A DNA stretch of 64,000 nucleotides from Leisingera aquimarina DSM 24565 (GCF_000473165.1 NZ_KI421504.1:124001-188000), one strand, 5' to 3'; positions 7,725 to 16,397 are shown, counted from the stretch's first letter. Numbers and translations: made by a program. The notes: generated by a model not told the origin, from the sequence alone.

Positions 7725-9426
7725 TGGCGACCTTCAGCGGCTGCGCGCCTTCCTCGGCGAGCACGGCGTCCAGGCCCACTTCCAGCTTGCGGCGGATGCG
7801 CTCGGGGTCGGCTTCGCCATCGGTGTCCTCCGGGTCGATGAAGGAAAGCGCCCGCTTCCACTGGAACTCTGCCTCGCGTGCGCGGCCTACAGCCCAGTAG
7901 ACGTCGCCCAGGTGGTCGTTGACCACCGGGTCCACCGGCATCAGTTCCACCGCACGTTCCATATGGGCGACGGCATCGTCAAACCGGCCCATGCGGTAGA
8001 GCACCCAGCCCAGACTGTCGACGATGAAGCCGGAATCAGGGCGTGCCGCGACGGCGCGCTCGATCATGTCCAGCGCCTCGTCCAGCTTGCTGCTTTTTTC
8101 GACCAGCGAATAACCCAGGTAGTTCAGCACCTGCGGCCGGTTCGGGTCCAGCTCCAGCGAGGCGCGGAAATCGGCCTCGGCCTGGTCCCATTGATCCAGC
8201 CGTTCATGGCAGATTCCGCGGGCATAATAGAGGAACCAGCGAGTGCCAGAGTCTTCGGATGTGTTGGCCAGCGCCTTGTCATAGGCTCCGGCAGCACCCG
8301 CGTAGTCTTCCTGCTGGCGCAGCAGATCGCCAAGGCTGACATAAACACTGGGTTGCTCCGGAAAGTCCCGCGCCAGCTGTTCCAGAACTTCGATTGCTGC
8401 GTCCGGTTTGGCGGCGCGGCGCAAGGCTTCGGCGCGGCCCATTTCAGCGGCGTGATAATCGGGATGGCTGCTGGGCACCTGCTTGTAGGTCGCAACCGAC
8501 AGCTCGTAGCGGCCAAGCTGGTCCAGAAGGCCTGCGCTGAGCAGGATGGCGTCAACATGATCGGGGCGCAGCGAGGCCGCCATGCGGGCATACATCAGCA
8601 CATAGTCGTTGGCCGTATCGCCGTTCAGTGCCGCGCCGAGAGTATAAAACACCTCGGCGATGCCCTCCCGCGGGCCGGGAGCGATGGTATAGGCCAGGAT
8701 CTTTCCGGCGGCGAGCTGTGCATCCATGGCTTCCAGCCCAGGATCCAGGCGGCTGCCAAAGGCCGCTTTCAGCGCCTCGCGAGCATCATCGTTGCGGCCC
8801 AGCTGCGACAGGATCTGCACCCGTGCAACTGCCGCCCTGCGGCTAAGGGTCGCCAGGCGCCCATCCTCTGCGGCAAACAGCGCCTCGGCGCCACCATAGT
8901 CGCCGGCCGATGCCAGCGCCAGCGCCCGGTGATAAAGCACGAAGGGCTGCAGGCTGCCGTCTTCTGCGAGCCGCTCAAATGTCTTAAGCGCGCTGGACAC
9001 TGACCCAGTGCCGATATGCGCCCAGCCTTCCAGAAGTCCATCCACCAACGGGTGGATCGCTTCCTGTTCGGCGTCGCGGTCCAGAATTGCTTGGAAATCA
9101 CCCTCTGCCGCATGGCCGCCCGCAATAATGATATTGGCAACCTGACTGCGGGCACCGGCCTGCAGCAGCCGTTCAGCAACCGGGACTGCCAGTTCGGCCT
9201 TACCCATGGCGAGCTGCGCGAAGACCACGTTTTCCATCAGAAGCGGGTTCTGCGGGTCGCGTGCCAGAGCCTGGGTATAATAGAGTGCTGCAGCGGCAAA
9301 ATCGCTGTCATAGGTTGCGGCCCGTCCGGCGAGATATGAGCCGGCCAGCCCTTCCGCCTGCGCGGCAGGCACGGCGGCGGCCACCAGGGCCGCACTTGTC
9401 AGGGTGCGAAGAATGGATACGGGCAC
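7714..9426 (-). CDS. Exported tetratricopeptide repeat protein
   Basis: A 570-residue protein with a GTG start backed by AAGGGGG upstream. Residues 1-24 form a signal peptide ending in AAQA. The rest is a series of about ten TPR-like helical pairs; clear ones occur around YYTQALARDPQNP, AEADFRASLELDPNRPQ and AVAHMERAVELMPVDP. It is probably a periplasmic or outer-membrane-associated scaffold. It heads a two-gene unit with ispE. Partner proteins cannot be inferred. Confidence 0.88.
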   Translation of the reverse strand: MPVSILRTLTSAALVAAAVPAAQAEGLAGSYLAGRAATYDSDFAAAALYYTQALARDPQNPLLMENVVFAQLAMGKAELAVPVAERLLQAGARSQVANIIIAGGHAAEGDFQAILDRDAEQEAIHPLVDGLLEGWAHIGTGSVSSALKTFERLAEDGSLQPFVLYHRALALASAGDYGGAEALFAAEDGRLATLSRRAAVARVQILSQLGRNDDAREALKAAFGSRLDPGLEAMDAQLAAGKILAYTIAPGPREGIAEVFYTLGAALNGDTANDYVLMYARMAASLRPDHVDAILLSAGLLDQLGRYELSVATYKQVPSSHPDYHAAEMGRAEALRRAAKPDAAIEVLEQLARDFPEQPSVYVSLGDLLRQQEDYAGAAGAYDKALANTSEDSGTRWFLYYARGICHERLDQWDQAEADFRASLELDPNRPQVLNYLGYSLVEKSSKLDEALDMIERAVAARPDSGFIVDSLGWVLYRMGRFDDAVAHMERAVELMPVDPVVNDHLGDVYWAVGRAREAEFQWKRALSFIDPEDTDGEADPERIRRKLEVGLDAVLAEEGAQPLKVANGG

Positions 9427-9497
9427 GCGGGACCCCCTTACGATTTACTGCTCTTTGCTCTTGTAAGAAAGCGTAGTGCGGTGCCCGTCAACACGCA

Positions 9498-9523
9498 ATG
9501 GGGCGGCCCGAGGGCCGCCCCAT
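9498..9523 (-). terminator. Hairpin between ETF-QO and the TPR gene, weak terminator candidate
   Basis: An 11-bp perfect stem (ATGGGGCGGCC with GGCCGCCCCAT) with a four-base loop lies 40 bases past the ETF-QO stop. Neither side has a T-run, so it may end transcription poorly or protect the 3' end of the message. Confidence 0.45.
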
Positions 9524-9562
9524 AAATTCCGGCGAATCCGCGCCGAAAAGCTGATTTTCCGA

Positions 9563-11212
9563 TCACATGTTCGGGTAGTTCGGTCCGTCGCCGCCCTGCG
9601 GCGTGGTCCAGGTGATGTTCTGGGACGGATCCTTGATGTCGCAGGTCTTGCAGTGGACGCAGTTCTGGAAGTTCACCACGAACTCCGGCTGGCCGTCTTT
9701 TTCGACCACCTCATACACACCCGCCGGGCAATAGCGCTGCGCCGGTTCCGCGAATTTCGGCAGGTTGACCGCAATCGGAGTGTCGGCGTTGCCAAGCTGC
9801 AGGTGGCAGGGCTGGCTTTCCTCGTGGTTGGTCATCGCAAAAGACACGTTGGTCAGGCGGTCGAAAGACAGCACGCCATCGGGTTTCGGGTAGTCGATGG
9901 GCTTGTGCTTGGAGGCTTCCTCGGTCGCCTCGGCGTCGTTCTTGCCGTGGCTCAGGGTGCCGAAAAAAGAGAAACCAAAGAGGTTGTTGGTCCACATGTC
10001 CAGGCCGCCAAAGGCCAGCGACGCGGTGAGGCCCCATTTGGACCACATCGGCTTCACGTTGCGAACCATCTTGAGGTCCTTGCCGATGGCGCCGTCGCGC
10101 ACGTCGGCCTCATAGGCGGTCAGCTCGTCGCCCGAACGCTCAGCCTTGATCGCGTCATAGGCGGCTTCGGCTGCGGCCTTGCCGGACAGCATCGCGTTGT
10201 GGTTGCCCTTGATGCGCGGCACGTTGACCATGCCCGCAGAGCAGCCCAGCAGCGCCACGCCGGGTGCAACCAGTTTCGGCATCGACTGATAGCCGCCTTC
10301 GGTGATGGCACGGGCGCCATAGGCCACGCGCTTGCCGCCTTCCAGCAGCTGAGCCACCACCGGGTGGTGCTTGAAGCGCTGGAATTCCATGTAGGGGAAC
10401 AGGTGCGGATTCTTGTAGTTCAGGTGCACCACAAAGCCCACGTAGACCTGATTGTTGTCCAGGTGGTAGATGAACGACCCGCCGCCCGCGTTGGAACCCA
10501 GCGGCCAGCCCATGGTGTGAGTGACGGTACCTTCCTTGTGCTTGGCCGGGTCGATCTCCCAGATCTCTTTCATGCCGACGCCGTACTTCTGAACGTCCTT
10601 GCCGGCCGCCAGATCGTATTTGTTGATCACTTCCTTGGCCAGCGAGCCGCGCACGCCTTCGGAGATGAAGACATATTTGCCGTGCAGTTCCATGCCCGGT
10701 TCATAAGACGGGCCGGGGGTGCCGTCGGGATTCTTACCGAACTCGCCCGCAACAACGCCCTTCACTTCGCCGTTTTCGCCATAGACCAGTTCCGAACAGG
10801 CCATGCCCGGAAAGATCTCAATGCCCATTTCCTCGGCCTGTTCCGCCATCCAGCGGCAGACGTTGCCCATCGAAACGATGTAGTTGCCGTGGTTGTTCAT
10901 CAGCGGCGGCATCGGGAAGTTGGGGATGCGGACATGGCCGGCTTCGCCCAGCATCAGGAAGTTGTCTTCCTTGACTTCCACGTTCACCGGTGCGCCCTTT
11001 GCCTTCCAATCAGGGATCAGCGCGTTCAGGCCGCAGGGGTCCAAAACAGCGCCGGACAGGATATGCGCGCCCACTTCCGAGCCTTTTTCCAGGACCACGA
11101 CCTCAAGGTCGGCGTCCAGCTGTTTCAGACGGATGGCCGCAGACAGGCCGGCAGGGCCGGCCCCGACGATCACTACGTCGTATTCCATCGCTTCGCGTTC
11201 AATCTCGGCCAT
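9563..11212 (-). CDS. Electron transfer flavoprotein-ubiquinone oxidoreductase
   Basis: Passes electrons from acyl-CoA dehydrogenases, through ETF, to ubiquinone in the inner membrane. It has 549 residues. The FAD-binding motif is VVIVGAGPAGLSAAIRL, and the C-terminal 4Fe-4S ligands lie in CPAGVYEV and NCVHCKTCDIKDP. The start is supported by AAGGAG upstream. It stands alone, with a hairpin downstream and a 169-base region separating it from soxR. The acyl-CoA dehydrogenase at 22.6 kb is a plausible electron donor by way of ETF. Confidence 0.96.
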   Translation of the reverse strand: MAEIEREAMEYDVVIVGAGPAGLSAAIRLKQLDADLEVVVLEKGSEVGAHILSGAVLDPCGLNALIPDWKAKGAPVNVEVKEDNFLMLGEAGHVRIPNFPMPPLMNNHGNYIVSMGNVCRWMAEQAEEMGIEIFPGMACSELVYGENGEVKGVVAGEFGKNPDGTPGPSYEPGMELHGKYVFISEGVRGSLAKEVINKYDLAAGKDVQKYGVGMKEIWEIDPAKHKEGTVTHTMGWPLGSNAGGGSFIYHLDNNQVYVGFVVHLNYKNPHLFPYMEFQRFKHHPVVAQLLEGGKRVAYGARAITEGGYQSMPKLVAPGVALLGCSAGMVNVPRIKGNHNAMLSGKAAAEAAYDAIKAERSGDELTAYEADVRDGAIGKDLKMVRNVKPMWSKWGLTASLAFGGLDMWTNNLFGFSFFGTLSHGKNDAEATEEASKHKPIDYPKPDGVLSFDRLTNVSFAMTNHEESQPCHLQLGNADTPIAVNLPKFAEPAQRYCPAGVYEVVEKDGQPEFVVNFQNCVHCKTCDIKDPSQNITWTTPQGGDGPNYPNM

Positions 11213-11381
11213 TTTGCGGCGCTCCTTGGCTTTTGTTCGCTACCGGCCCCACAATGGTGCGTGGGCGCAATATTATTTCGCGGTTGCTTAGCGTTTGGCA
11301 GGCCTGCCGGTCAATCCAAACTCCGCGTCAAACACCTGTAAAACAGGCAACTGAGACAAAAAGTGCGTCCATTTTCGTCAC

Positions 11382-11861
11382 TCAAGGATCATTTTCCGCC
11401 GCGGTCTCTGTCTCGGGCCGGTCTCCCATCAGATATCTGGGTCCCTGCCCCTTCTGTGAGGCCTGGTCTTGCGGGTTGTAAAGTTTGCAATTCGGAAGCG
11501 ACAGACAGCCGCAGCCTATACAGCCGTCCAGATTGTCGCGCAGTCGCACCAAAGTTTCGATTCGCTGGTCCAAATGGCTGCGGAAGCTTTCCGAGATGCA
11601 GGCCCAGTCGTCCTTGGTGGGGGTGCGGCTGCCCGGCAGGCTTTTCAGGAACCCGCGGATCTCCGGCAAGGAAAAGCCGAACTGCTGGGCAATCATGATG
11701 AAACTCATCCTCCGGATGTCAGCGCGGTGGAACCGCCGCTGCCCGCCTGCATTGCGCCAGGGTTCCACCAGGCCCTGCGCCTCGTAATAGCGGATGGCGG
11801 ACACGGCGAGCCCGGTGCGGTCGGCCAGATAGCCGATGGAGATACCGGCGGATGAAGGCAT
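11382..11861 (-). CDS. soxR: Redox-sensitive transcriptional activator SoxR
   Basis: A 159-residue MerR-family regulator. The N-terminal winged helix (IGYLADRTGLAVSAIRYYEA) binds DNA, a dimerisation helix follows, and the cysteine cluster CIGCGCLSLPNC matches the 2Fe-2S ligand pattern of SoxR, which senses redox-cycling compounds. It is divergent from a VOC-family gene, and the region between holds a SoxR-box-like palindrome placed between -35 and -10 elements with the long 19-base spacer typical of MerR targets. No soxS is present, as is usual outside the enterics. Confidence 0.95.
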   Translation of the reverse strand: MPSSAGISIGYLADRTGLAVSAIRYYEAQGLVEPWRNAGGQRRFHRADIRRMSFIMIAQQFGFSLPEIRGFLKSLPGSRTPTKDDWACISESFRSHLDQRIETLVRLRDNLDGCIGCGCLSLPNCKLYNPQDQASQKGQGPRYLMGDRPETETAAENDP

Positions 11862-11883
11862 GGCATAACTCCCTGAAGAAAAT

Positions 11884-11916
11884 CCTTGAGCTAAAGTTAG
11901 GTTTAGGAATTACGGT
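11884..11916 (+). promoter_or_regulatory. Putative SoxR box and MerR-type promoter for the VOC gene
   Basis: CCTTGAGCTAAAGTTAGG (11884-11901) matches the enterobacterial SoxR box CCTCAAGTTAACTTGAGG at 12 of 18 positions, including both ends. TTGAGC (11886-11891) as -35 and TACGGT (11911-11916) as -10 are separated by 19 bases, the spacing by which MerR-family activators work. The -10 is imperfect. Activation of the VOC gene by SoxR is an inference. Confidence 0.6.
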
Positions 11917-11959
11917 GAGTCGTATCAACAGGTTTGCTTGAGCGAAAAGGAGATTTCCA

Positions 11960-12340
11960 ATGAGCGCAGTTCTGGAACACGCAAACGTCACCGTGGCCGA
12001 CCCCAATGCCACAGCAAAATGGATGAAAGAAGTTTTCGGCTGGCATGTGCGCTGGGAGGGAGAAGCCAAGAATGGCGGCTACACCGTGCATACCGGCGGC
12101 GAGACCAGCTATCTTGCGCTTTACACGCCGCGCACACCCGCGGGCAAAGCGCCGGAGAGCTATGGCATCGTTGGCGGGCTGAACCATCTGGCCGTGATCG
12201 TCGAGGATCTGGACGCAACCGAAGCCGCGGTGAAGGCCGCAGGTTTCACACCGATGAACCACGGCGACTATGAGCCGGGCCGCCGGTTTTACTTTCATGA
12301 CGAGAACGGCATCGAATACGAGGCGGTGCAATATGATTGA
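11960..12340 (+). CDS. VOC-family (glyoxalase/bleomycin resistance-like) protein
   Basis: A 126-residue vicinal oxygen chelate protein with two beta-alpha-beta-beta-beta modules: EHANVTVADPNATAKWMKEV at the start and GLNHLAVIVEDLDATEAAVK in the second half, ending FYFHDENGIEYE. Such proteins are metal-dependent lyases, dioxygenases or drug-binding proteins; the substrate is unknown. It is divergent from soxR behind a SoxR-box-like promoter, so it is probably part of the response to redox-active compounds. A terminator follows. Confidence 0.85.
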   Translation: MSAVLEHANVTVADPNATAKWMKEVFGWHVRWEGEAKNGGYTVHTGGETSYLALYTPRTPAGKAPESYGIVGGLNHLAVIVEDLDATEAAVKAAGFTPMNHGDYEPGRRFYFHDENGIEYEAVQYD

Positions 12341-12346
12341 TATTCT

Positions 12347-12390
12347 ATGCCAAGCGGGGCTGCCGAGGCTGCCCCTGCGCGGCATTTTTT
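12347..12390 (+). terminator. Rho-independent terminator after the VOC gene
   Basis: An interrupted stem (ATGCC with GGCAT, then GC, then GGGGC with GCCCC) is directly followed by six T residues. It begins seven bases past the VOC stop codon. Confidence 0.8.
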
Positions 12391-12507
12391 CGCGCAATTC
12401 TGTGGAAAACTCCGCCAATCCGCCTGCTTAGGCGGAATTGCATGCCGGTAAGCCCTGCGCGCACTTGAAATCGGGTGCAGGATTGGGTCAGGTAATTGTC
12501 AACCGGA

Positions 12508-12546
12508 CCGGAGGCCCCGCGGCTCATGCTGCGGGGCTGCGGTTTT
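12508..12546 (+). terminator. Terminator-like hairpin in the greA leader
   Basis: GCCCCGC (12514-12520) pairs with GCGGGGC (12531-12537), and an outer CCG/CGG pair brings the stem up against TTTT at 12543. It ends 44 bases before the greA start. It could end an upstream transcript or act as an attenuator in the greA leader, as reported for E. coli greA (GraL RNAs). Another small hairpin (TCCGCC with GGCGGA) lies at 12419-12436. Confidence 0.5.
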
Positions 12547-12589
12547 CATACTGACAAGAAAAACCATAATAGCGACCTGGACCAATCTG

Positions 12590-13060
12590 ATGGAAAAGAT
12601 CCCGATGACCCCTGCGGGTCACGCCGCGCTGGAAAGCGAACTGAAGAACCTGAAATCCGTCGAACGCCCGGCGATCATTCAGGCAATTGCCGAAGCCCGC
12701 GAGCTAGGCGATCTGTCGGAGAACGCCGAGTACCATTCGGCGCGTGAAAAGCAGTCCTTTATCGAGGGCCGTGTAAAGGAGCTGGAAGGCCTCCTGTCGC
12801 TGGCTGATGTGATCAATCCGGCCAAATTGTCCGGCGCGATCAAGTTCGGTGCCAAAGTGACCGTGGTGGACGAGGACACCGACGAAGAAAAGACCTGGCA
12901 GATCGTTGGCGAACACGAGGCCAACATCGAGGCAGGCTTGTTGAACATCAAATCGCCGATTGCCCGTGCCTTGATCGGCAAGGACGAAGGCGACAGTGTG
13001 GAAGTGCGCACTCCCGGCGGTGAGCGTGCTTATGAGATCCTCAAGATCGTCTATTCCTGA
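12590..13060 (+). CDS. greA: Transcription elongation factor GreA
   Basis: Rescues backtracked RNA polymerase by stimulating cleavage of the nascent RNA. It has 156 residues, the usual size. The N-terminal coiled coil carries the conserved acidic tip in [17 protein letters not shown], and the C-terminal domain binds RNA polymerase ([18 protein letters not shown]). It has a long 5' leader with a terminator-like hairpin, so its expression may be attenuated. Confidence 0.97.
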   Translation: MEKIPMTPAGHAALESELKNLKSVERPAIIQAIAEARELGDLSENAEYHSAREKQSFIEGRVKELEGLLSLADVINPAKLSGAIKFGAKVTVVDEDTDEEKTWQIVGEHEANIEAGLLNIKSPIARALIGKDEGDSVEVRTPGGERAYEILKIVYS

Positions 13061-13083
13061 TCCGCAAAACAGAACGAGTGTTC

Positions 13084-14115
13084 ATGACAGGCTCCAGCAG
13101 CAGTCCCGGATCCAATCCGAACCCCGCCGGCAACCGCCCGCTGCGGCGCCTTGACGGACCTTCGGGCAATGGGCTGGGCGGTGCCGAGCTGGCGGCCATT
13201 GCCTTGGGCGCTCTGTGGCTTCTGGCGGCGGTCGGGCTCTTTGTCTTTGCGCCGCCGGATTCCGGGCTGTCGCAATGGGCCGACTTGATCACCGGCGTTC
13301 TGGCTCTGGTGCTGCCGCTGGCGATGCTGTGGGTTGCGGCCTCTGCCGCGCGCTCGGCCCGGGTGATGCGCGAGGAAAGCGAGCAGCTGCAGGCGGCGAT
13401 TGACGGGCTGCGCCAGACCTATCTCTCTCAGGCCCAGCAGCATGCCGCAGTGGCCGAGCCGTCGATGGCCAAGCGGCTGGAAGAAATCGCCGAGGCCACC
13501 CGCAAGACAGAAACGGCTCTGGCCACCTTCCACACCAGCCGCCGCAATCCGGTGCGCCCGGCAATCCCTGCTGAAGCGGCCGAACTGGCGGCTGCCGAGC
13601 AAGGATCGCTGGCTTTGGGAACCGAGGCCGAGGCTGCCGCGCCGCCGCTGCCCGCAGAACATTTCATCCGGGCGCTGAACTTCCCGGAAACGGCGGAGGA
13701 TCAGGACGGTTTCGCCGCCCTGCGCGCCGCCCTGCAGGACCGCAAGGCTGCCCAGGTGATCCAGGCTGCACAGGATGTGCTGACCCTGCTCAGCCAGGAC
13801 GGCATATATATGGACGATCTGCGCCCTGATATGGCCCGCCCTGAGATCTGGCGCCAGTTTGCCCAAGGTACGCGCGGCCGGGCTGTGGCCCCCCTTGGCG
13901 GCGTGCGCGACCGCACCTCGCTGGCGCTGACAGCGGCACGGATGAAGCAGGATCCGATTTTCCGCGATGCCGCGCACCATTTCCTGCGCCGCTTTGATCA
14001 GATGTTCGCGGAGTTTGAGGCTGAAGCGACCGACGGCGAGATTTCCGCCCTCGGCAACACCCGCACCGCCCGCGCCTTCATGCTGCTGGGCCGGGTGGCC
14101 GGAACCTTCGATTGA
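13084..14115 (+). CDS. Membrane protein of unknown function with coiled coil
   Basis: A 343-residue protein I cannot assign to a named family. After a Ser/Gly/Pro-rich N-terminus of about 35 residues there are two membrane segments (around LAAIALGALWLLAAVGLF and LITGVLALVLPLAMLWV), then a helical stretch likely to be coiled coil (about 105-165), an Ala/Pro-rich linker, and a compact helical C-terminal domain. It starts 24 bases after greA and may be co-transcribed with it. The ATG at 13084 is preferred over a GTG two codons upstream. Length and layout suggest a conserved Rhodobacteraceae membrane protein. Confidence 0.75.
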   Translation: MTGSSSSPGSNPNPAGNRPLRRLDGPSGNGLGGAELAAIALGALWLLAAVGLFVFAPPDSGLSQWADLITGVLALVLPLAMLWVAASAARSARVMREESEQLQAAIDGLRQTYLSQAQQHAAVAEPSMAKRLEEIAEATRKTETALATFHTSRRNPVRPAIPAEAAELAAAEQGSLALGTEAEAAAPPLPAEHFIRALNFPETAEDQDGFAALRAALQDRKAAQVIQAAQDVLTLLSQDGIYMDDLRPDMARPEIWRQFAQGTRGRAVAPLGGVRDRTSLALTAARMKQDPIFRDAAHHFLRRFDQMFAEFEAEATDGEISALGNTRTARAFMLLGRVAGTFD

Positions 14116-14183
14116 GGGGGCGGCCCATCGGGCTGCTGCCTGCGGCGCGAGTATTTTCTCAAAGGTGAAAAGTCAGCGCCTCC

Positions 14184-14261
14184 GCGCCGCGCTTCTGCGC
14201 GGCGCCAAACCCAACGGCGGGCAAGCATCTGCGATGCGCCGGGCCGCGGGCGGGAGCGCCC
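14184..14261 (+). repeat. Dispersed two-hairpin intergenic element, copy 2
   Basis: GCGCCGCGC-TTCT-GCGCGGCGC (14184-14205), a 19-base spacer containing CCCAACGG, then GCATC-TGC-GATGC (14225-14237), then GGGCGGGAGC. It lies downstream of the rightward membrane protein gene in the sense orientation and ends four bases before the moeA stop. It is the most regular of five related copies. Confidence 0.85.
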
Positions 14262-14264
14262 CGT

Positions 14265-16397
14265 TCACATGGCGAAGCTGCTGTAAGGAATGAAGCGCAC
14301 GGGATCACCGGGATTGACCTCTGCGGCGCCGTCGCCGAGCTCCACCAGCCCTTCGGCCCAGCTCAGGCTGCTTATGCGGCCGGAGCCTTCGGATTTGAAC
14401 ACCTCCGCGCGGCCGTCCCGTACACGTGCCCGCAGGAATTCGCGGCGGCCCGGCTTCTTGCGTTTTTGAAAGGCGGCAGGCACGGTGAACCCCTGCGGCT
14501 CCTGCCAGCCTGCGCCTGCCATAAGGCCCATCGCGGGTCGGGCAAAGATCAGCGTGCAGACCAGTGCAGCCACCGGGTTGCCCGGCAACCCGAAGACCGG
14601 TGTGCCCTGCCACATGCCCAGCGCCAGCGGGCGGCCTGGCTTCAGCGCAATGCGCCATTCCTGCATCGCTCCCGCCTCGCGTAGCAGTGCCGACATGTGG
14701 TCCTCGTCCCCGGCCGAGGCACCGCCCGAGGTCAGGATAACATCAGCCTGTTTGGCGGCGCCGTCCAGATGCGCCCGCAAGACCTCGCGGTCATCCGCGG
14801 CCTTGCCCAGATCAAACGGTACAAATCCCAGTTGGCGGATCAGCGCCAGCAGCATCGGTCGATTGGCATCAAAAATCTGCCCCTTACCTGCGGGTTCTCC
14901 TGCCTCGACCAGCTCATCACCGGTGGAGAGCACACCGACCCGCAACGGCAGCCGCACAGTGAGTTCCGCCAGCCCGGTAGCGGAGGCCAGCGCCAGATCG
15001 GCGGGTGTTATGACCCGGCCTGCGGGCAGGATGCCGTCTCCCGCGCAAACATCCTCACCAGCCTTGCGGGTATTTACCCCCTGTTTCAGCGGGCCGTTGA
15101 AGGCGATACGGGCGCCGTCGGTGTTCACGTCCTCCTCGAGGATCACCGTATCCACGCCGTCCGGCAACGCGGCGCCGGTCAATACGCGGATGGCGCTGCC
15201 TGCGGGCACAATGCTTTCATATGGGACACCGGCGGCAGCCCGGCCCTGCACCAGCGGCAGCACATGCGGGCCTACCGCCCTGCCGCCGGCGAAGCCGTAG
15301 CCATCCACCGCCGTATTGGGCAGCGGCGGGTTGGAGCGTTTGGCCACGGCATGGTCTGCCAGCACCCGTCCCAAAGCGGCTGACAGCGGCACGGTTTCGG
15401 CACTGGTGACCGGCCCCAGCCTGCCCCGCAGCAATGCCAGCGCGTCATCGACCGGGGTCCAGTCCACGCCCGCAGGCAAGGCAAAGCAATCGTTGCTGAG
15501 CGGCGGCGGTGTCAGCCCATCCAGCTCATTGGCCGCCAGCGCGTTCAAGCGGTCTTCGTATCCGGTGCCCAATATCCAAGCTTCCTCTTGTGCGTCTTCA
15601 GGTACAGCAGCCAGCATTCCGGCGAGCTCCTCTGCCGGCAGCCGGCTGAGCGCTTGCGACAACAGCCGCATCTGCACCCGGTCGCGGATTTCTTCCCGGC
15701 CGGCAACAGCCATCGCAGCCTTTACGGCGGGTTCGATCAACCCTGGCCAAATTTCCGCGAACACAATTTGCGCGTTCGCAATGTTCTCGAAGGGCCAGAC
15801 AGCCGCCCCGTGCCGGAGCCGGAGCCGCTGCAGAACCGGCAGCCCCATGAGGGTCTGGCTGCCAACTGTCGGGTTGAAAAACAGCTGGAAACAGGACGAG
15901 GCCGCCTTGGCCGCCAAATCCGCGCTGCGCCGTTCCGCCACTTCCTTATAGACTATGCCAACTTTGCGGTAGGGAATATCTGGCCAGCGCGCCTCATCCG
16001 GCTTACCCCAGAACGGACCAGAGCCGGCAAACAGCCGGTTCATTTCGGAGGCGACTTCAAACCGGTTGTTCGTTCCGTCTTCAGAGTCTGAGATCCGCTC
16101 ATCCAGCCACTGCCAAAGGGCAAAGGGGTCATCCGATCCGGTAATCCGGCGCACAAATCCGCGCGGATAGCCGAAAGGAAAGTCAAACGCTGCCAGAATC
16201 CGCCGCCCCGCGGCCTGCTCCTCATCGAGGAAGCTGCTGATCCAAGCCTCTGCCTCCTGCCGGCTGCGGCAATAAATTTGCCTTTCCGCAGTTCCGCCGC
16301 GTGCCACCCCCAGCCAAATCGCGTCTTTGCTGGGGCGCCGGGGCTTGCGCTTGGCGGCGGACCAGTCGATGGCGAGAAAGGTATCAAAGCCGGTCAA
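14265..16397 (-). CDS. moeA: MoeA fused to an N-terminal RNase H-like domain
   Basis: A 710-residue fusion. Residues about 305-710 are a complete MoeA, which inserts molybdenum into adenylated molybdopterin (NTAVDGYGF, VLTGAALPDGVDTVILEED, STGDELVE, TSGGASAGDEDHM, GLPGNPVAALV). Residues 1-300 form a separate domain starting FLAIDWSAAKRKP, with FDFPFGYPRGF and a central NPTVGSQTLMGLPVL stretch. It resembles stand-alone proteins annotated in some alphaproteobacteria as molybdopterin guanine dinucleotide synthesis proteins and looks RNase H-like, but its activity is unknown. The start is TTG, overlapping the mobB stop by four bases. Confidence 0.88.
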   Translation of the reverse strand: MTGFDTFLAIDWSAAKRKPRRPSKDAIWLGVARGGTAERQIYCRSRQEAEAWISSFLDEEQAAGRRILAAFDFPFGYPRGFVRRITGSDDPFALWQWLDERISDSEDGTNNRFEVASEMNRLFAGSGPFWGKPDEARWPDIPYRKVGIVYKEVAERRSADLAAKAASSCFQLFFNPTVGSQTLMGLPVLQRLRLRHGAAVWPFENIANAQIVFAEIWPGLIEPAVKAAMAVAGREEIRDRVQMRLLSQALSRLPAEELAGMLAAVPEDAQEEAWILGTGYEDRLNALAANELDGLTPPPLSNDCFALPAGVDWTPVDDALALLRGRLGPVTSAETVPLSAALGRVLADHAVAKRSNPPLPNTAVDGYGFAGGRAVGPHVLPLVQGRAAAGVPYESIVPAGSAIRVLTGAALPDGVDTVILEEDVNTDGARIAFNGPLKQGVNTRKAGEDVCAGDGILPAGRVITPADLALASATGLAELTVRLPLRVGVLSTGDELVEAGEPAGKGQIFDANRPMLLALIRQLGFVPFDLGKAADDREVLRAHLDGAAKQADVILTSGGASAGDEDHMSALLREAGAMQEWRIALKPGRPLALGMWQGTPVFGLPGNPVAALVCTLIFARPAMGLMAGAGWQEPQGFTVPAAFQKRKKPGRREFLRARVRDGRAEVFKSEGSGRISSLSWAEGLVELGDGAAEVNPGDPVRFIPYSSFAM

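Noticed and set aside
7690-9003. A frame of 437 codons opposite the TPR gene and ispE
   Set aside because: Same reasoning; the TPR gene shows a signal peptide and regular repeats.
9476-11341. A long open frame of about 620 codons on the plus strand opposite ETF-QO
   Set aside because: It is the antisense shadow of a well-identified gene; its translation is low in complexity (rich in His, Arg, Gln) and has no domain or ribosome site.
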